The position numbers and the translations under genes are program-made. Shown piece after piece: positions 26,713 to 35,044 of a DNA stretch of 64,000 nt. The stretch spans positions 1-64,000 of the forward strand of contig NZ_CANKXG010000011.1 in the NCBI RefSeq assembly GCF_947487575.1, in the 5' to 3' direction. The notes below the pieces were generated by a model. It saw only the letters and a program-made list of their open reading frames with translations. It did no database searches and had not been told where the DNA came from. Each line of letters starts with the position of its first letter. The stretch's first letter is position 1. This stretch comes from an uncultured Algibacter sp. Its GTDB lineage: Bacteria; Bacteroidota; Bacteroidia; Flavobacteriales; Flavobacteriaceae.

Positions 26713-27231
26713 TTAATTAGACTCACTAGTTTTCTTCTTCTTAAAACTCATAAATACAAGTATAATCATACCTGTAGTAACTGATAAGTCTGCAAGATTA
26801 AAAATGCCAGTTCTAAAAACGCCTCCTAAATCTATGAACAAGAAATCGGTTACTTTTCCAAAGGCTATCCTATCAAAAACATTTGCAATACCTCCACCAA
26901 TAATACTAGCAAAGGCGAAAAGCGACCAATTGTCTAAAGATTTATCTTTAAAAATATGACGAAGCACAAAGCCTAAAACTAGAATTGGTAAAATGAGTAA
27001 TAAAATGATTCTGAGGGTAGGATTTAAATCGCTCCCCATACCTAGAAAAGCACCAGTGTTTTCAATATTCATCATTATAAAGGCATCACCAATTAAGGGA
27101 ATACGCTCTCCTGGGTTGATTTCTGTTCTAAGTGTAATGTTATCTCTAACAATAACTTTAGAAATTTGATCAACCGCAATAGTCAAAATAATAACTAATA
27201 TGATGAATATGGAGCGTTTATTAAGTTTCAT
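26713..27231 (-). CDS. lspA: Lipoprotein signal peptidase (signal peptidase II)
   Basis: This 172-residue inner-membrane aspartic protease removes lipoprotein signal peptides. Four hydrophobic helices are visible. The catalytic aspartates are D120 (in IANVFDRI) and D148 (in FNLADLS), and the NTGAFLG segment at 58-64 corresponds to the conserved active-site loop. Its start codon overlaps the fabD stop by one base. The window encodes several lipoproteins that would be its substrates. Confidence 0.95.
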   Translation of the reverse strand: MKLNKRSIFIILVIILTIAVDQISKVIVRDNITLRTEINPGERIPLIGDAFIMMNIENTGAFLGMGSDLNPTLRIILLLILPILVLGFVLRHIFKDKSLDNWSLFAFASIIGGGIANVFDRIAFGKVTDFLFIDLGGVFRTGIFNLADLSVTTGMIILVFMSFKKKKTSESN

Positions 27232-28124
27232 TAACTATTAGTTTCAAAAGTTGCAGAAGCAGTTTCAGATACTCTGTTAATTTTTTTTACCAAACCTTGT
27301 AATACTTTACCAGGACCAACTTCTGTAAATAAGGTAGCACCATCAGCAATCATTTGTTGTACAGATTGCGTCCAGCGTACTGGAGCGGTTAATTGAGATA
27401 TAAGGTTTGCTTTTATTGCCGCTTCATCAATTACTGCATTGGCAGTAACGTTTTGATAAATTGGGCAGTTTGGTTTGCTAAATGTTGTGTTTTCTATTGC
27501 AGCAGCTAATTCTTCACGAGCAGGCTCCATTAAAGGCGAATGGAATGCGCCTCCAACTGGTAAAACTAAAGCTCTACGTGCGCCTTCTTCTTTTAAAGAT
27601 TCGCAAGCTTTGTTGATAGCTTCAACTTCACCAGAAATCACTAATTGTCCTGGGCAATTATAATTTGCTGCAACTACAATACCTTTAGTTGTTGCACATA
27701 TTTTTTCAACAATATCATCATCAAGTCCTAAAACAGCAGCCATTGTGCTTGGTTGAATTTCGCAAGCCTTTTGCATTGCTGTAGCACGTTGAGATACTAA
27801 TTTTAAACCATCTTCAAAAGTTAAAGCGCCGTTTGCCACTAAAGCAGATAACTCTCCAAGAGAATGTCCTGCAACCATATCTGGTTGAAAGCTATCTCCT
27901 AAAGTTTTTGCTAAAATTACTGAATGTAAAAATATAGCAGGTTGGGTTACTTTAGTTTGTTTTAAGTCTTCAGCAGAACCTTCAAACATCGTATCTGTGA
28001 TGTTGAAACCTAGTATATCATTAGCTTGTTCGAATAAATCTTGTGCTAACGGTGAGTTTTCATATAGGTCTAAACCCATTCCAGAGAATTGAGCGCCTTG
28101 ACCAGGAAAAACGTATGCTTTCAT
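27231..28124 (-). CDS. fabD: Malonyl-CoA:ACP transacylase
   Basis: This 297-residue enzyme loads malonate onto acyl carrier protein in fatty acid synthesis. The nucleophile is S88 in GHSLGE, with R113 in the SQRATAM segment and His195 in GGAFHSPLM. Length and N-terminus (FPGQGAQ at 6-12) are standard. It is coupled to lspA downstream. The 230 bases upstream hold one copy of the window's dispersed 88-bp repeat with inserted DNA. Confidence 0.95.
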   Translation of the reverse strand: MKAYVFPGQGAQFSGMGLDLYENSPLAQDLFEQANDILGFNITDTMFEGSAEDLKQTKVTQPAIFLHSVILAKTLGDSFQPDMVAGHSLGELSALVANGALTFEDGLKLVSQRATAMQKACEIQPSTMAAVLGLDDDIVEKICATTKGIVVAANYNCPGQLVISGEVEAINKACESLKEEGARRALVLPVGGAFHSPLMEPAREELAAAIENTTFSKPNCPIYQNVTANAVIDEAAIKANLISQLTAPVRWTQSVQQMIADGATLFTEVGPGKVLQGLVKKINRVSETASATFETNS

Positions 28125-28205
28125 ATTTAGTTAGTTTTTTTGTGTCGCAAAAATAACAATAAAACTTTAGATGGAGTGATTCTGTTTTTTGAAAGTTCGA
28201 GGTTT

Positions 28206-28348
28206 GCGTTAGGGATTGCAGTGGAAAGCCCGCAGCCCGATCCCGATAGCTATCGGGAGAGGTGCGAGGACTTGGAACGTAAAGCCCGACTTTTTGCGAT
28301 CCTGCAAGGTTTTTAAAACCTAGCAGGTATGAGTAAAAAGTAACGCCC
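28206..28348 (+). repeat. Dispersed GCGTTA repeat, copy A (with insertions)
   Basis: This is a long version of a repeat also at 31586-31673, 54154-54241 and 59748-59836. It begins GCGTTAGGGATTGCAG and ends GTAACGCC, giving GCGTTA/TAACGC inverted ends. Relative to the 88-bp copies it carries an 18-bp perfect palindrome (TCCCGATAGCTATCGGGA, 28241-28258) and a second hairpin-bearing segment before its right end (about 28293-28340). It lies between fabD and the FAD protein gene, antisense to both. Confidence 0.85.
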
Positions 28349-28356
28349 AAATAAAA

Positions 28357-29913
28357 CTATAAAGCACCAATAGCCGCTTCCGCACAACGCTCGCCATCCA
28401 TAGCTGCAGATACGATGCCGCCTGCGTAACCGCCACCTTCACCGCAGGGATATAAATTGGAAATTTGTGGATGCTGTAATTGCTCGTTTCTAGGGATGGA
28501 AACGGGTGATGAGGTTCTGGATTCTACACCAACAATGTTAGCTTCCTCGGTGTAATAGCCTTTCATTTTTCTGCCAAAAGCTTCAAAGCCTTTTCTGAGT
28601 CTGCCTCCAATAAATTTTGGTAATAAGGAGTGCAAAGGCGCAGATTTAAGTCCGGGTTGATAGGAAGTGTCGTTTAATTCTGGCGACAATCTACCTTCAA
28701 CAAAATCGGTTAATCGTTGTGCTGGGGCTACTTGACTTCGACCTCCAGAGGTGAATGCTAAACGCTCTAAATTCTTTTGATATTCTAGACCTTTTAAGGC
28801 GCCGAATTTCTCGTATTTGGGTAAATCGGTATCCACATTAATTTCGACAACAATACCCGAATTGGCATACAAATTATTTCGTTTTGAAGGTGACATCCCA
28901 TTTACAACTACTTCTCCATTGGCTGTTGCAGCTGGCACAATAAACCCACCAGGGCACATGCAAAACGAGTACACACCGCGGTCTTTTACTTGTTGCACCA
29001 AACCGTAAGAAGCTGCAGGAAGTAATTCGTGGCGCTTGCCAGAACAGTGGTACTGAATGGAGTCTATAATATGTTGCGGATGCTCTACACGAACGCCCAT
29101 GGCAAAGGATTTAGCCTCAATTGCAATGTCTTTTTTATTAAGCAGATAAAAAATATCTCGTGCCGAGTGTCCTGTTGCTAAAATGACATTTTCAACAGGT
29201 AATTCTTTACCATTTTTAAGTTGAATACCCTTTATTTTATTATCCTTTAAAATAAAATCTGTAACACGGGTTTCAAAATGAATTTCACCACCATATTTAA
29301 GAATGGTTTCGCGGATATTCTGAACCACTTTTGGGAGTTTATTGGTTCCTATGTGCGGGTGTGCATCAACCAAAATCTGGTCGGTTGCGCCATGATATAC
29401 TAAGTTTTCAAAAATGCGACGGACATCGCCACGTTTTAAACTTCTGGTATACAGCTTGCCATCACTATAAGTTCCTGCGCCACCTTCTCCAAAACAATAA
29501 TTAGAATCTTCGTTTACAAAATGGTCTTGATTTATGGCTTTTAAATCTCTCCGACGGTCTTGTACATTTTTTCCACGCTCTAAAACAATGGGTTTAAAAC
29601 CAAGTTCTATACAGCGTAAAGCGGCATACATTCCTGCAGGACCAAAGCCGATAATATGAATGGGTTTTGCTTTAGAAACGTCTTTATATTCAAAGGTATA
29701 TGCTGAGTTTTCCGGAACAGGCTCTTTAATATAAACCGTTAGCTTATAATTTAAAATAATTTTAGGTTTCCTAGCATCAATAGACTTTCTAAGAACTTTT
29801 ACTCCAGTAATATCTTTTCTGTCAATATCTAGTTTAATAGCAGATTTTAAAACTAAAATATCAGGCTGTCCTTCCTCTTTAAGTGTAATACGAAGTTGTA
29901 TTTCTTTTAACAT
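28357..29913 (-). CDS. FAD-dependent dehydrogenase of the COG2509 type
   Basis: This 518-residue protein matches the uncharacterised FAD-dependent dehydrogenase family COG2509. An N-terminal region of about 80 residues with a ferredoxin-like feel precedes the FAD motif GFGPAGMYAALR at 89-100. FGEGGAGTYSDGKL (about 142-155) and the late GEGGGYAGGIVSAAMDG segment, where FAD is bound again, are intact. The reaction is unknown. It ends a few bases from repeat copy A; the upstream gap to the DHFR gene is 80 bases on the same strand, so an operon is possible. Confidence 0.88.
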   Translation of the reverse strand: MLKEIQLRITLKEEGQPDILVLKSAIKLDIDRKDITGVKVLRKSIDARKPKIILNYKLTVYIKEPVPENSAYTFEYKDVSKAKPIHIIGFGPAGMYAALRCIELGFKPIVLERGKNVQDRRRDLKAINQDHFVNEDSNYCFGEGGAGTYSDGKLYTRSLKRGDVRRIFENLVYHGATDQILVDAHPHIGTNKLPKVVQNIRETILKYGGEIHFETRVTDFILKDNKIKGIQLKNGKELPVENVILATGHSARDIFYLLNKKDIAIEAKSFAMGVRVEHPQHIIDSIQYHCSGKRHELLPAASYGLVQQVKDRGVYSFCMCPGGFIVPAATANGEVVVNGMSPSKRNNLYANSGIVVEINVDTDLPKYEKFGALKGLEYQKNLERLAFTSGGRSQVAPAQRLTDFVEGRLSPELNDTSYQPGLKSAPLHSLLPKFIGGRLRKGFEAFGRKMKGYYTEEANIVGVESRTSSPVSIPRNEQLQHPQISNLYPCGEGGGYAGGIVSAAMDGERCAEAAIGAL

Positions 29914-29993
29914 TTGGTAAATTACTTAAAATTTAAATCAAGAATTTAGAAAAAGAAATTGCGAAAAATTTCACTAACTAATTTAAAGACGAA

Positions 29994-30911
29994 TTACTTC
30001 CTTTCATAAGTCAAAAACGAAAACTCGTAGTCATGAGCATCATCTTTTTTATGAAACACATTTGCAGTTTCTTTCCAAACCGAAGTATCCACTTCAGGGA
30101 AATACGTATCCGCATCAAAATCATGATGCACACGCGTTAATTCAATTCTATCTGCAATAGCCATAGCTTGCTTATAAATCTGGCCACCACCAATAATAAA
30201 CGGTTGCGAATCACTTTTAGACGCATCAATGGCATCTTCCAAACTATGCACAATTATAACACCATCAGGCGCTTTGTAGTCTTTCTGTCTTGTTATAACA
30301 ACGTGCGTTCTATTAGGCAACGGCTTCGGGAAACTTTCAAAAGTTTTACGCCCCATGATAATATGGTGCCCGTTGGTAAGCGATTTAAAACGTTTCAAAT
30401 CATCACTTAAATGCCATATTAACTTATTACCTAAACCAATCGCATTATTTTCAGCCGCAGCAACAATTATTGTTAGTTCTGATTTAGTGCTTATAGAATT
30501 AGTGTTTTTTTCATTATAAACTTCGCTTTGCGCTATAAGTTTTTCTTCCTTTTCAAAACCCGATTTAAGTTTATCAATACGCTGTTGTTGTTTGGTAACT
30601 AATTTCTCAAGCTGTTCTTTCTCCCAAGCTTTTCCCATAAATTTATGCGTTACAAACACATTAAAAAGATGATATATAAATAGGGATAACCAAATCAGAA
30701 TCGCAAACACAAACCAATCAATACCAAAAAGTTTAAAATCTTTACCAATCCCTAAAACCGTATTAGCAATAATTAAAAATATGGCGCCAATTAAAAAAAG
30801 AACAAAATGTGCATACAAACGTTTTTTTTGTTTAATACGTTTCTGAGCATTTTCAATAAGCTCTAATTGGTCTTTATCTATCTGTGGTGTGGGTTTCTTT
30901 TTTCCGAACAT
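29994..30911 (-). CDS. folA: Dihydrofolate reductase fused to an N-terminal 2TM domain
   Basis: This 305-residue protein joins a 2TM domain (helices about 33-51 and 63-87) and a charged coiled-coil-like linker (about 95-130) to a complete dihydrofolate reductase (about 146-305). DHFR features are the IVAAAENNAIG strand, the substrate Asp in LSDDLKRF (around 170) and MGRKTFES. The enzyme makes tetrahydrofolate, needed by ThyA encoded nearby. No methionine lies between the linker and the DHFR start, so a separate enzyme would need an unusual start codon; the fusion therefore looks real and places DHFR at the inner membrane. The 2TM domain is often a separate small gene elsewhere. Confidence 0.9.
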   Translation of the reverse strand: MFGKKKPTPQIDKDQLELIENAQKRIKQKKRLYAHFVLFLIGAIFLIIANTVLGIGKDFKLFGIDWFVFAILIWLSLFIYHLFNVFVTHKFMGKAWEKEQLEKLVTKQQQRIDKLKSGFEKEEKLIAQSEVYNEKNTNSISTKSELTIIVAAAENNAIGLGNKLIWHLSDDLKRFKSLTNGHHIIMGRKTFESFPKPLPNRTHVVITRQKDYKAPDGVIIVHSLEDAIDASKSDSQPFIIGGGQIYKQAMAIADRIELTRVHHDFDADTYFPEVDTSVWKETANVFHKKDDAHDYEFSFLTYERK

Positions 30912-31227
30912 ACTAGTAAAATAATGAGTGTAAAGTTAATCCTTTTTAATAAAAGTAAGCGTAATATAAAAATACTTGAGAATTAACCATTAACGAAAAG
31001 GTTTTCGTTTTTAAACAGACTGATAATCAGTTAAAAACAGGCTTTTAGAGTTGATAATAATATAAATATTCTGCCAATTTTTTACCTACTCTATTTTTTT
31101 GCAGAACACAAATTGTCAAATTAATAATTTTAAAAAAGTAAAGAGACTTAAATAGTTACGGGTTATAATTTGTTTTTAAATTTGTACCGTTATTAAACGT
31201 TAAAGTAAAAAATTAAATTATATAATT
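30912..31227. promoter_or_regulatory. Divergent regulatory region between DHFR and CBM48 genes
   Basis: This 316-base gap holds no gene. It contains a perfect 18-bp inverted repeat (AACGAAAA/TTTTCGTT around GG, 30992-31009) and a 13-bp dyad ACTGATAATCAGT (31019-31031), both plausible operators or hairpins. A perfect TAnnTTTG box (TAAATTTG, 31177-31184) lies 43 bases before the CBM48 start codon and is the likely promoter for that gene. Confidence 0.55.
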
Positions 31228-31524
31228 ATGGCTATTAAAAAACAATTTTTAAAAAGTAAACCAGTTTGTAAAGTAACTTTTACTTTACCTGCTGCCGATG
31301 CTAAAAAAGTCTCTGTTGTTGGGTCTTTCAACGAATGGAATACTAAAAAAGCACCACTTAAAAAATTAAAAAACGGAACTTTTAAAGGTACTGTAGATTT
31401 AGAATCTGGGGCATCTCACGAGTTTAAGTATGTTGTAGATGGTGTATACGTAAACGACGATGCTGCCGATGCTTATGCATGGAACGATTATGCAGGTGCA
31501 GAAAACGGTGTTATAAACCTATAA
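31228..31524 (+). CDS. Stand-alone CBM48/isoamylase early-set domain protein
   Basis: This 98-residue protein consists almost only of a glycogen-recognition (CBM48, isoamylase N-terminal) fold, with the VSVVGSFNEWN pattern at about residues 28-38 and the later FKYVVDG strand. No signal peptide or catalytic domain is present, so it is probably cytoplasmic. Such short proteins are common in Bacteroidota; their role is unknown and could be glycogen or ligand sensing. It has its own promoter and terminator. Confidence 0.88.
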   Translation: MAIKKQFLKSKPVCKVTFTLPAADAKKVSVVGSFNEWNTKKAPLKKLKNGTFKGTVDLESGASHEFKYVVDGVYVNDDAADAYAWNDYAGAENGVINL

Positions 31525-31546
31525 TTACTGTTTAGTAATCATATTG

Positions 31547-31574
31547 AAAGCACCTCGTTTGGGGTGCTTTTTTG
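31547..31574 (+). terminator. Terminator after the CBM48 gene
   Basis: A stem of up to ten pairs (AAAGCACCTC against GGGGTGCTTT) closes a GTTT loop and is followed by a T-run. It starts 22 bases after the stop codon. Confidence 0.85.
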
Positions 31575-31585
31575 TTTAACTTTCT

Positions 31586-31673
31586 GGGCGTTACCACAAG
31601 GGTCGGGCTTTTCGTTGCAAGTCCTCGCACCTCCTGTGTCGGGCTGTGGGCTTTTCTCTGCAATCCCTAACGC
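31586..31673 (-). repeat. Dispersed GCGTTA repeat, copy C
   Basis: This is a canonical 88-bp copy in minus orientation. It has GCGTTA/TAACGC ends and the internal blocks AAAGCCCACAGCCCGAC, GGAGGTGCGAGGACTTGCAA and AAAAGCCCGACC. It lies between the convergent CBM48 and thyA genes, in sense orientation relative to thyA. Confidence 0.9.
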
Positions 31674-31717
31674 AATATCTGCTAAGGTTAGTATTCTTGG
31701 TCTAAAGGTCAAGTTTA

Positions 31718-32542
31718 TTAAACAGCAACAACCCCTTTAATATGTGGATGTGGATTATAATCAACCAAAGTAAAATCTTCAAAATCAAAGTCAAAAATAT
31801 CTTTAATTTCAGGATTAAGAATCATTTTTGGTAACGGACGAATATCTCTTGAAAGTTGTAATTCCAATTGCTCGTAATGGTTACTATAAATATGTGCATC
31901 GCCAAAGGTGTGAATAAACTCTCCAGCTTCATAACCACATACTTGCGCCATCATCATGGTGAATAAAGCATACGATGCAATATTAAAAGGTACACCTAAA
32001 AAGATGTCAGCACTACGCTGATAAAGCTGACAAGATAATTTACCATTAGCTACGTAAAACTGAAAAAATGCATGGCATGGTGGTAATGCCGCTTTTCCAT
32101 TCGCCACATTCTCACTAAAACTTTTTGAAGTATCAGGTAAAACCGAAGGATTCCAAGCAGAAACTAGCATACGACGGCTATTCGGGTTATTCTTTAAGGC
32201 CTGTATAACCTCTTTAATTTGGTCAATTTCATCGCCATTCCAATTACGCCATTGGTAGCCATAAACAGGGCCTAAATCACCATTTTCATCTGCCCATTCA
32301 TTCCAAATACGCACACCATTTTCTGTAAGATATTTAGTGTTTGTGTCACCTTTTAAAAACCAAAGTAACTCATAAACAATAGATTTTAAATGAAGCTTCT
32401 TAGTAGTAACCATAGGGAAACCCTCGCTTAAATCAAATCGCATTTGGTGTCCAAAAACACTTTTTGTTCCCGTGCCTGTGCGGTCTCCTTTTTCATTTCC
32501 GTTTTCTAAAACGTGATTTACTAGGTCGTGATATTGTTTCAT
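31718..32542 (-). CDS. thyA: Thymidylate synthase
   Basis: This 274-residue enzyme methylates dUMP to dTMP using methylene-tetrahydrofolate. The catalytic Cys is in [10 protein letters not shown] (C156 from the chosen start), the [10 protein letters not shown] segment precedes it, and the C-terminus [10 protein letters not shown] is typical. The ATG at 32542 (MKQYHDL) is preferred because it matches the family N-terminus; the longer frame needs a GTG inside an intergenic repeat. It lies near the folA fusion gene, consistent with coupled folate use, though CBM48 intervenes on the other strand. Confidence 0.96.
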   Translation of the reverse strand: MKQYHDLVNHVLENGNEKGDRTGTGTKSVFGHQMRFDLSEGFPMVTTKKLHLKSIVYELLWFLKGDTNTKYLTENGVRIWNEWADENGDLGPVYGYQWRNWNGDEIDQIKEVIQALKNNPNSRRMLVSAWNPSVLPDTSKSFSENVANGKAALPPCHAFFQFYVANGKLSCQLYQRSADIFLGVPFNIASYALFTMMMAQVCGYEAGEFIHTFGDAHIYSNHYEQLELQLSRDIRPLPKMILNPEIKDIFDFDFEDFTLVDYNPHPHIKGVVAV

Positions 32543-32545
32543 AGC

Positions 32546-32640
32546 TTTTCCCACGAAAGTGAGAATCTCATTAAATTAAACTTGATTTTATTATAATAAA
32601 ATGTCCAAGATGAGATACTTCGACTGCGCTCAGTATGACA
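32546..32640. repeat. Two short hairpin repeats upstream of thyA
   Basis: The first, near 32546-32570, reads CCCACGAAAGTGAGAA with a CAC/GTG hairpin. The second, 32611-32640, contains the block CTTCGACTGCGCTCAG flanked by ATACT/AGTAT arms. Both resemble short intergenic repeats that I recall as abundant in Flavobacteriaceae genomes. They occupy the leader region of thyA. Confidence 0.55.
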
Positions 32641-32766
32641 AAATGTACACTATAAAAATAGATAAATCATCAAACTTAAAGGTCTGTTTTTTCAACAAAG
32701 TATTACAAAGTTATTAACGAAAGTATTTTGTATTTAGTTTTCCCTTTAGGAGAATTAAAGGGGCTT

Positions 32767-34299
32767 TTATCCAATTATCATTCCAGCAATAGTAGCCGAA
32801 ATTAAAGATGCAATAGTACCGCCAATCAAGGCTTTTATTCCAAATTTAGAAAGCGTTTTACGTTGCCCAGGAGCCAACGAACCAATACCTCCAATTTGAA
32901 TTCCAATTGACGCAAAATTTGCAAACCCACAAAGCATGTATGTTGCCATTACAACTGATTTTTGATAATTTAAATGTAAAGCATTCGATACGTTTTTTAA
33001 CTCCACCAATTGCATATATCCAATAAATTCGCTTGCAGCTAATTTAATCCCAATTAGTTGCCCCATCATCATCGTGTCTTCTTTAGAGACACCAATTAAC
33101 CACATTAAAGGCGCAAAAATAGTTCCTAAAATTGACTCTAGTGAAAGATTTGTGTAAGGGCTATTTTCAGCTACCCATTCATTAATTCCACCAATACTTC
33201 CTAGTTTTAGTAACCCATAGTTTATCATTGCTATGAAAGCAACAAATACTAATAACATGGCAGCTACATTTACAGCCAATTTTAAGCCTTCAGTAGTACC
33301 GTTGGCTATTGCATCCAAAATATTTGAACCTATTTTTTCTTGTGAAACTTCAACGTTTGTATCAACTTCTTCGGTTTGAGGATATAATATCTTTGAAATC
33401 ACTATAGCTCCAGGGGCAGCCATTACAGAGGCTGCCAATAAATGGCTTGCAAAGAATTCTCTTAAAACAATGTTATCTCCTCCTAAAAACTGAATATATA
33501 CAGCTAAAACTCCTCCAGCTACAGTTGCCATTCCTCCAATCATGACCAAAAGCATTTCGGATTTATTCATTTTTTCCAAATACGCTTTAATCATTAAAGG
33601 TGCTTCAGTTTGTCCTAAAAATATATTGCCTGCAACACTTAAACTTTCTGCCCCAGAAATGCCTAATATTTTCGTAAGTAACCATGCTAAAGCTTTAACA
33701 ACTTTTTGAATAATACCTAAATAAAATAGAACAGAAGTTAATGCAGAAAAGAAAATAATAGTTGGCAATATAGAAACAGCAAAATTTACTAAAGGGCTTT
33801 CAATACTTCCAGAGACAAAAGAGCTAAAAAGGAATTCAGTGCCAGCTTCAGTAAACGTCAGAACTTTATTAAAAGCTTTTCCTAAGTATTTAAAAATTGC
33901 TTTTATAAATGGGACTTTTAAAACCCCAATAGCAATTAGAAGTTGAAATACTAATCCAATACCAATAATTTTCCAATCAATAGCTTTTCTGTTACTACTA
34001 AAAAGGAAGGCTACAAAAATTAAAGTAATCATTCCAAGAACACCACGCCATAAACTATTTATGGAGAAGCCTTGGCTTGGGGTAATGGTTTTATTCGTTT
34101 TTTTTACTACTGAAACCTTAGAAGTGGTCGAGGTTTCTGGTTTTGAAAAATTGATATTTGTTGAATCTATTAAAATCGTTTCTGTTTGCGAAATAGTTTC
34201 AATAGATTCAGTAGGAACTGTTTTTTCTAAATCTTGCGCTATAATTGTTGAAGTAAAACAAAAAGTTATAGCAACAAAGAGCAAAAACAGCTTTCTCAT
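32767..34299 (-). CDS. NupC/CNT-family nucleoside transporter with signal-peptide extension
   Basis: This 510-residue protein is a concentrative nucleoside transporter, with about nine membrane helices after residue 80 and the conserved FLGQTEAPLMIKAYL segment (about 229-243) and GFANFASIGIQIGG near the end. It has an unusual N-terminal part: a cleavable-looking signal (residues 1-21, ending AQ) and a Thr/Ser-rich stretch of about 60 residues before the first transport helix. It imports nucleosides by cation symport. Its stop is followed by the thyA leader; upstream lies the bifunctional nuclease gene 15 bases away on the same strand. Confidence 0.9.
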   Translation of the reverse strand: MRKLFLLFVAITFCFTSTIIAQDLEKTVPTESIETISQTETILIDSTNINFSKPETSTTSKVSVVKKTNKTITPSQGFSINSLWRGVLGMITLIFVAFLFSSNRKAIDWKIIGIGLVFQLLIAIGVLKVPFIKAIFKYLGKAFNKVLTFTEAGTEFLFSSFVSGSIESPLVNFAVSILPTIIFFSALTSVLFYLGIIQKVVKALAWLLTKILGISGAESLSVAGNIFLGQTEAPLMIKAYLEKMNKSEMLLVMIGGMATVAGGVLAVYIQFLGGDNIVLREFFASHLLAASVMAAPGAIVISKILYPQTEEVDTNVEVSQEKIGSNILDAIANGTTEGLKLAVNVAAMLLVFVAFIAMINYGLLKLGSIGGINEWVAENSPYTNLSLESILGTIFAPLMWLIGVSKEDTMMMGQLIGIKLAASEFIGYMQLVELKNVSNALHLNYQKSVVMATYMLCGFANFASIGIQIGGIGSLAPGQRKTLSKFGIKALIGGTIASLISATIAGMIIG

Positions 34300-34314
34300 A
34301 ATAAAAAATAAGAG

Positions 34315-34938
34315 TTATTCTCGTTTTGATATTTCATCACGAATGTGAGCTGCTTTCTCATAATTTTCATTTGTAACAGCTTCTTCAAGCATCGTCTGAA
34401 GTTCTTCTAAAGTTTTTCCTTTGTAGTTTTCACGAGGTTCATTAGGCTCTAATTCATTAGCAACTAATTCATCCATTAAAATACTGTCTTGAGCTTCATC
34501 ATCTTCATCTTCCTTTTTTGGGTTTACTTTTAAGTAAATCCCCGCTTTATCAAGAATGTTTTTATATGTAAATATCGGTGCTTGAAAACGAAGGGCTAAG
34601 GCAATAGCATCACTTGTTCTAGCATCTATAATTTCTTCAATTTTATCGCGTTCGCAAATTAAACTAGAATAGAAAACACCATCTACAAGTTTGTGAATAA
34701 TCACTTGTTTTACAACAACATCAAAACGGTCTGCAAAATTTTTAAACAAATCGTGGGTTAATGGTCTTGGTGGGCTAATTTCTTTCTCTAATGCTATAGC
34801 AATAGATTGTGCTTCGAAAGCGCCAATAACTATTGGGAGTTTACGGTCTCCATCTACTTCATTCAATATTAGGGCATAAGCGCCATTTTGGGTTTGGCTG
34901 TATGAAATGCCTTTTATATTTAATCTTACTAAACTCAT
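34315..34938 (-). CDS. Bifunctional nuclease (DUF151) with C-terminal UVR motif
   Basis: This 207-residue protein starts with the bifunctional nuclease/DUF151 domain (about 1-135, with VIGAFEAQSIAIALE at 37-51 and DARTSDAIALALR at 105-117). It ends with a UvrB/UvrC-type motif (about 168-205, ENYEKAAHIRDEI). Family members are reported to have DNase and RNase activity. The gene precedes the nucleoside transporter by only 15 bases, suggesting a nucleotide-recycling pair; that link is inference. Confidence 0.86.
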   Translation of the reverse strand: MSLVRLNIKGISYSQTQNGAYALILNEVDGDRKLPIVIGAFEAQSIAIALEKEISPPRPLTHDLFKNFADRFDVVVKQVIIHKLVDGVFYSSLICERDKIEEIIDARTSDAIALALRFQAPIFTYKNILDKAGIYLKVNPKKEDEDDEAQDSILMDELVANELEPNEPRENYKGKTLEELQTMLEEAVTNENYEKAAHIRDEISKRE

Positions 34939-34955
34939 AATTTATAAAAACGCAA

Positions 34956-35027
34956 AGAACTGCTTAAATTAGAACTTTACCAACTGCATGTGGTATATTA
35001 AGTCAAAATGCTAATTTAAGCAGTTCT
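34956..35027. repeat. 72-bp element with 17-bp perfect inverted ends
   Basis: AGAACTGCTTAAATTAG (34956-34972) and its exact complement (35011-35027) enclose 38 bases. It lies between the stop of etfA and the start of the nuclease gene, both on the minus strand. It could be a terminator with a very long stem, although the following T-run is broken, or a small palindromic insertion. Confidence 0.7.
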
Positions 35028-35044
35028 AAAGTACTACACAAAAA

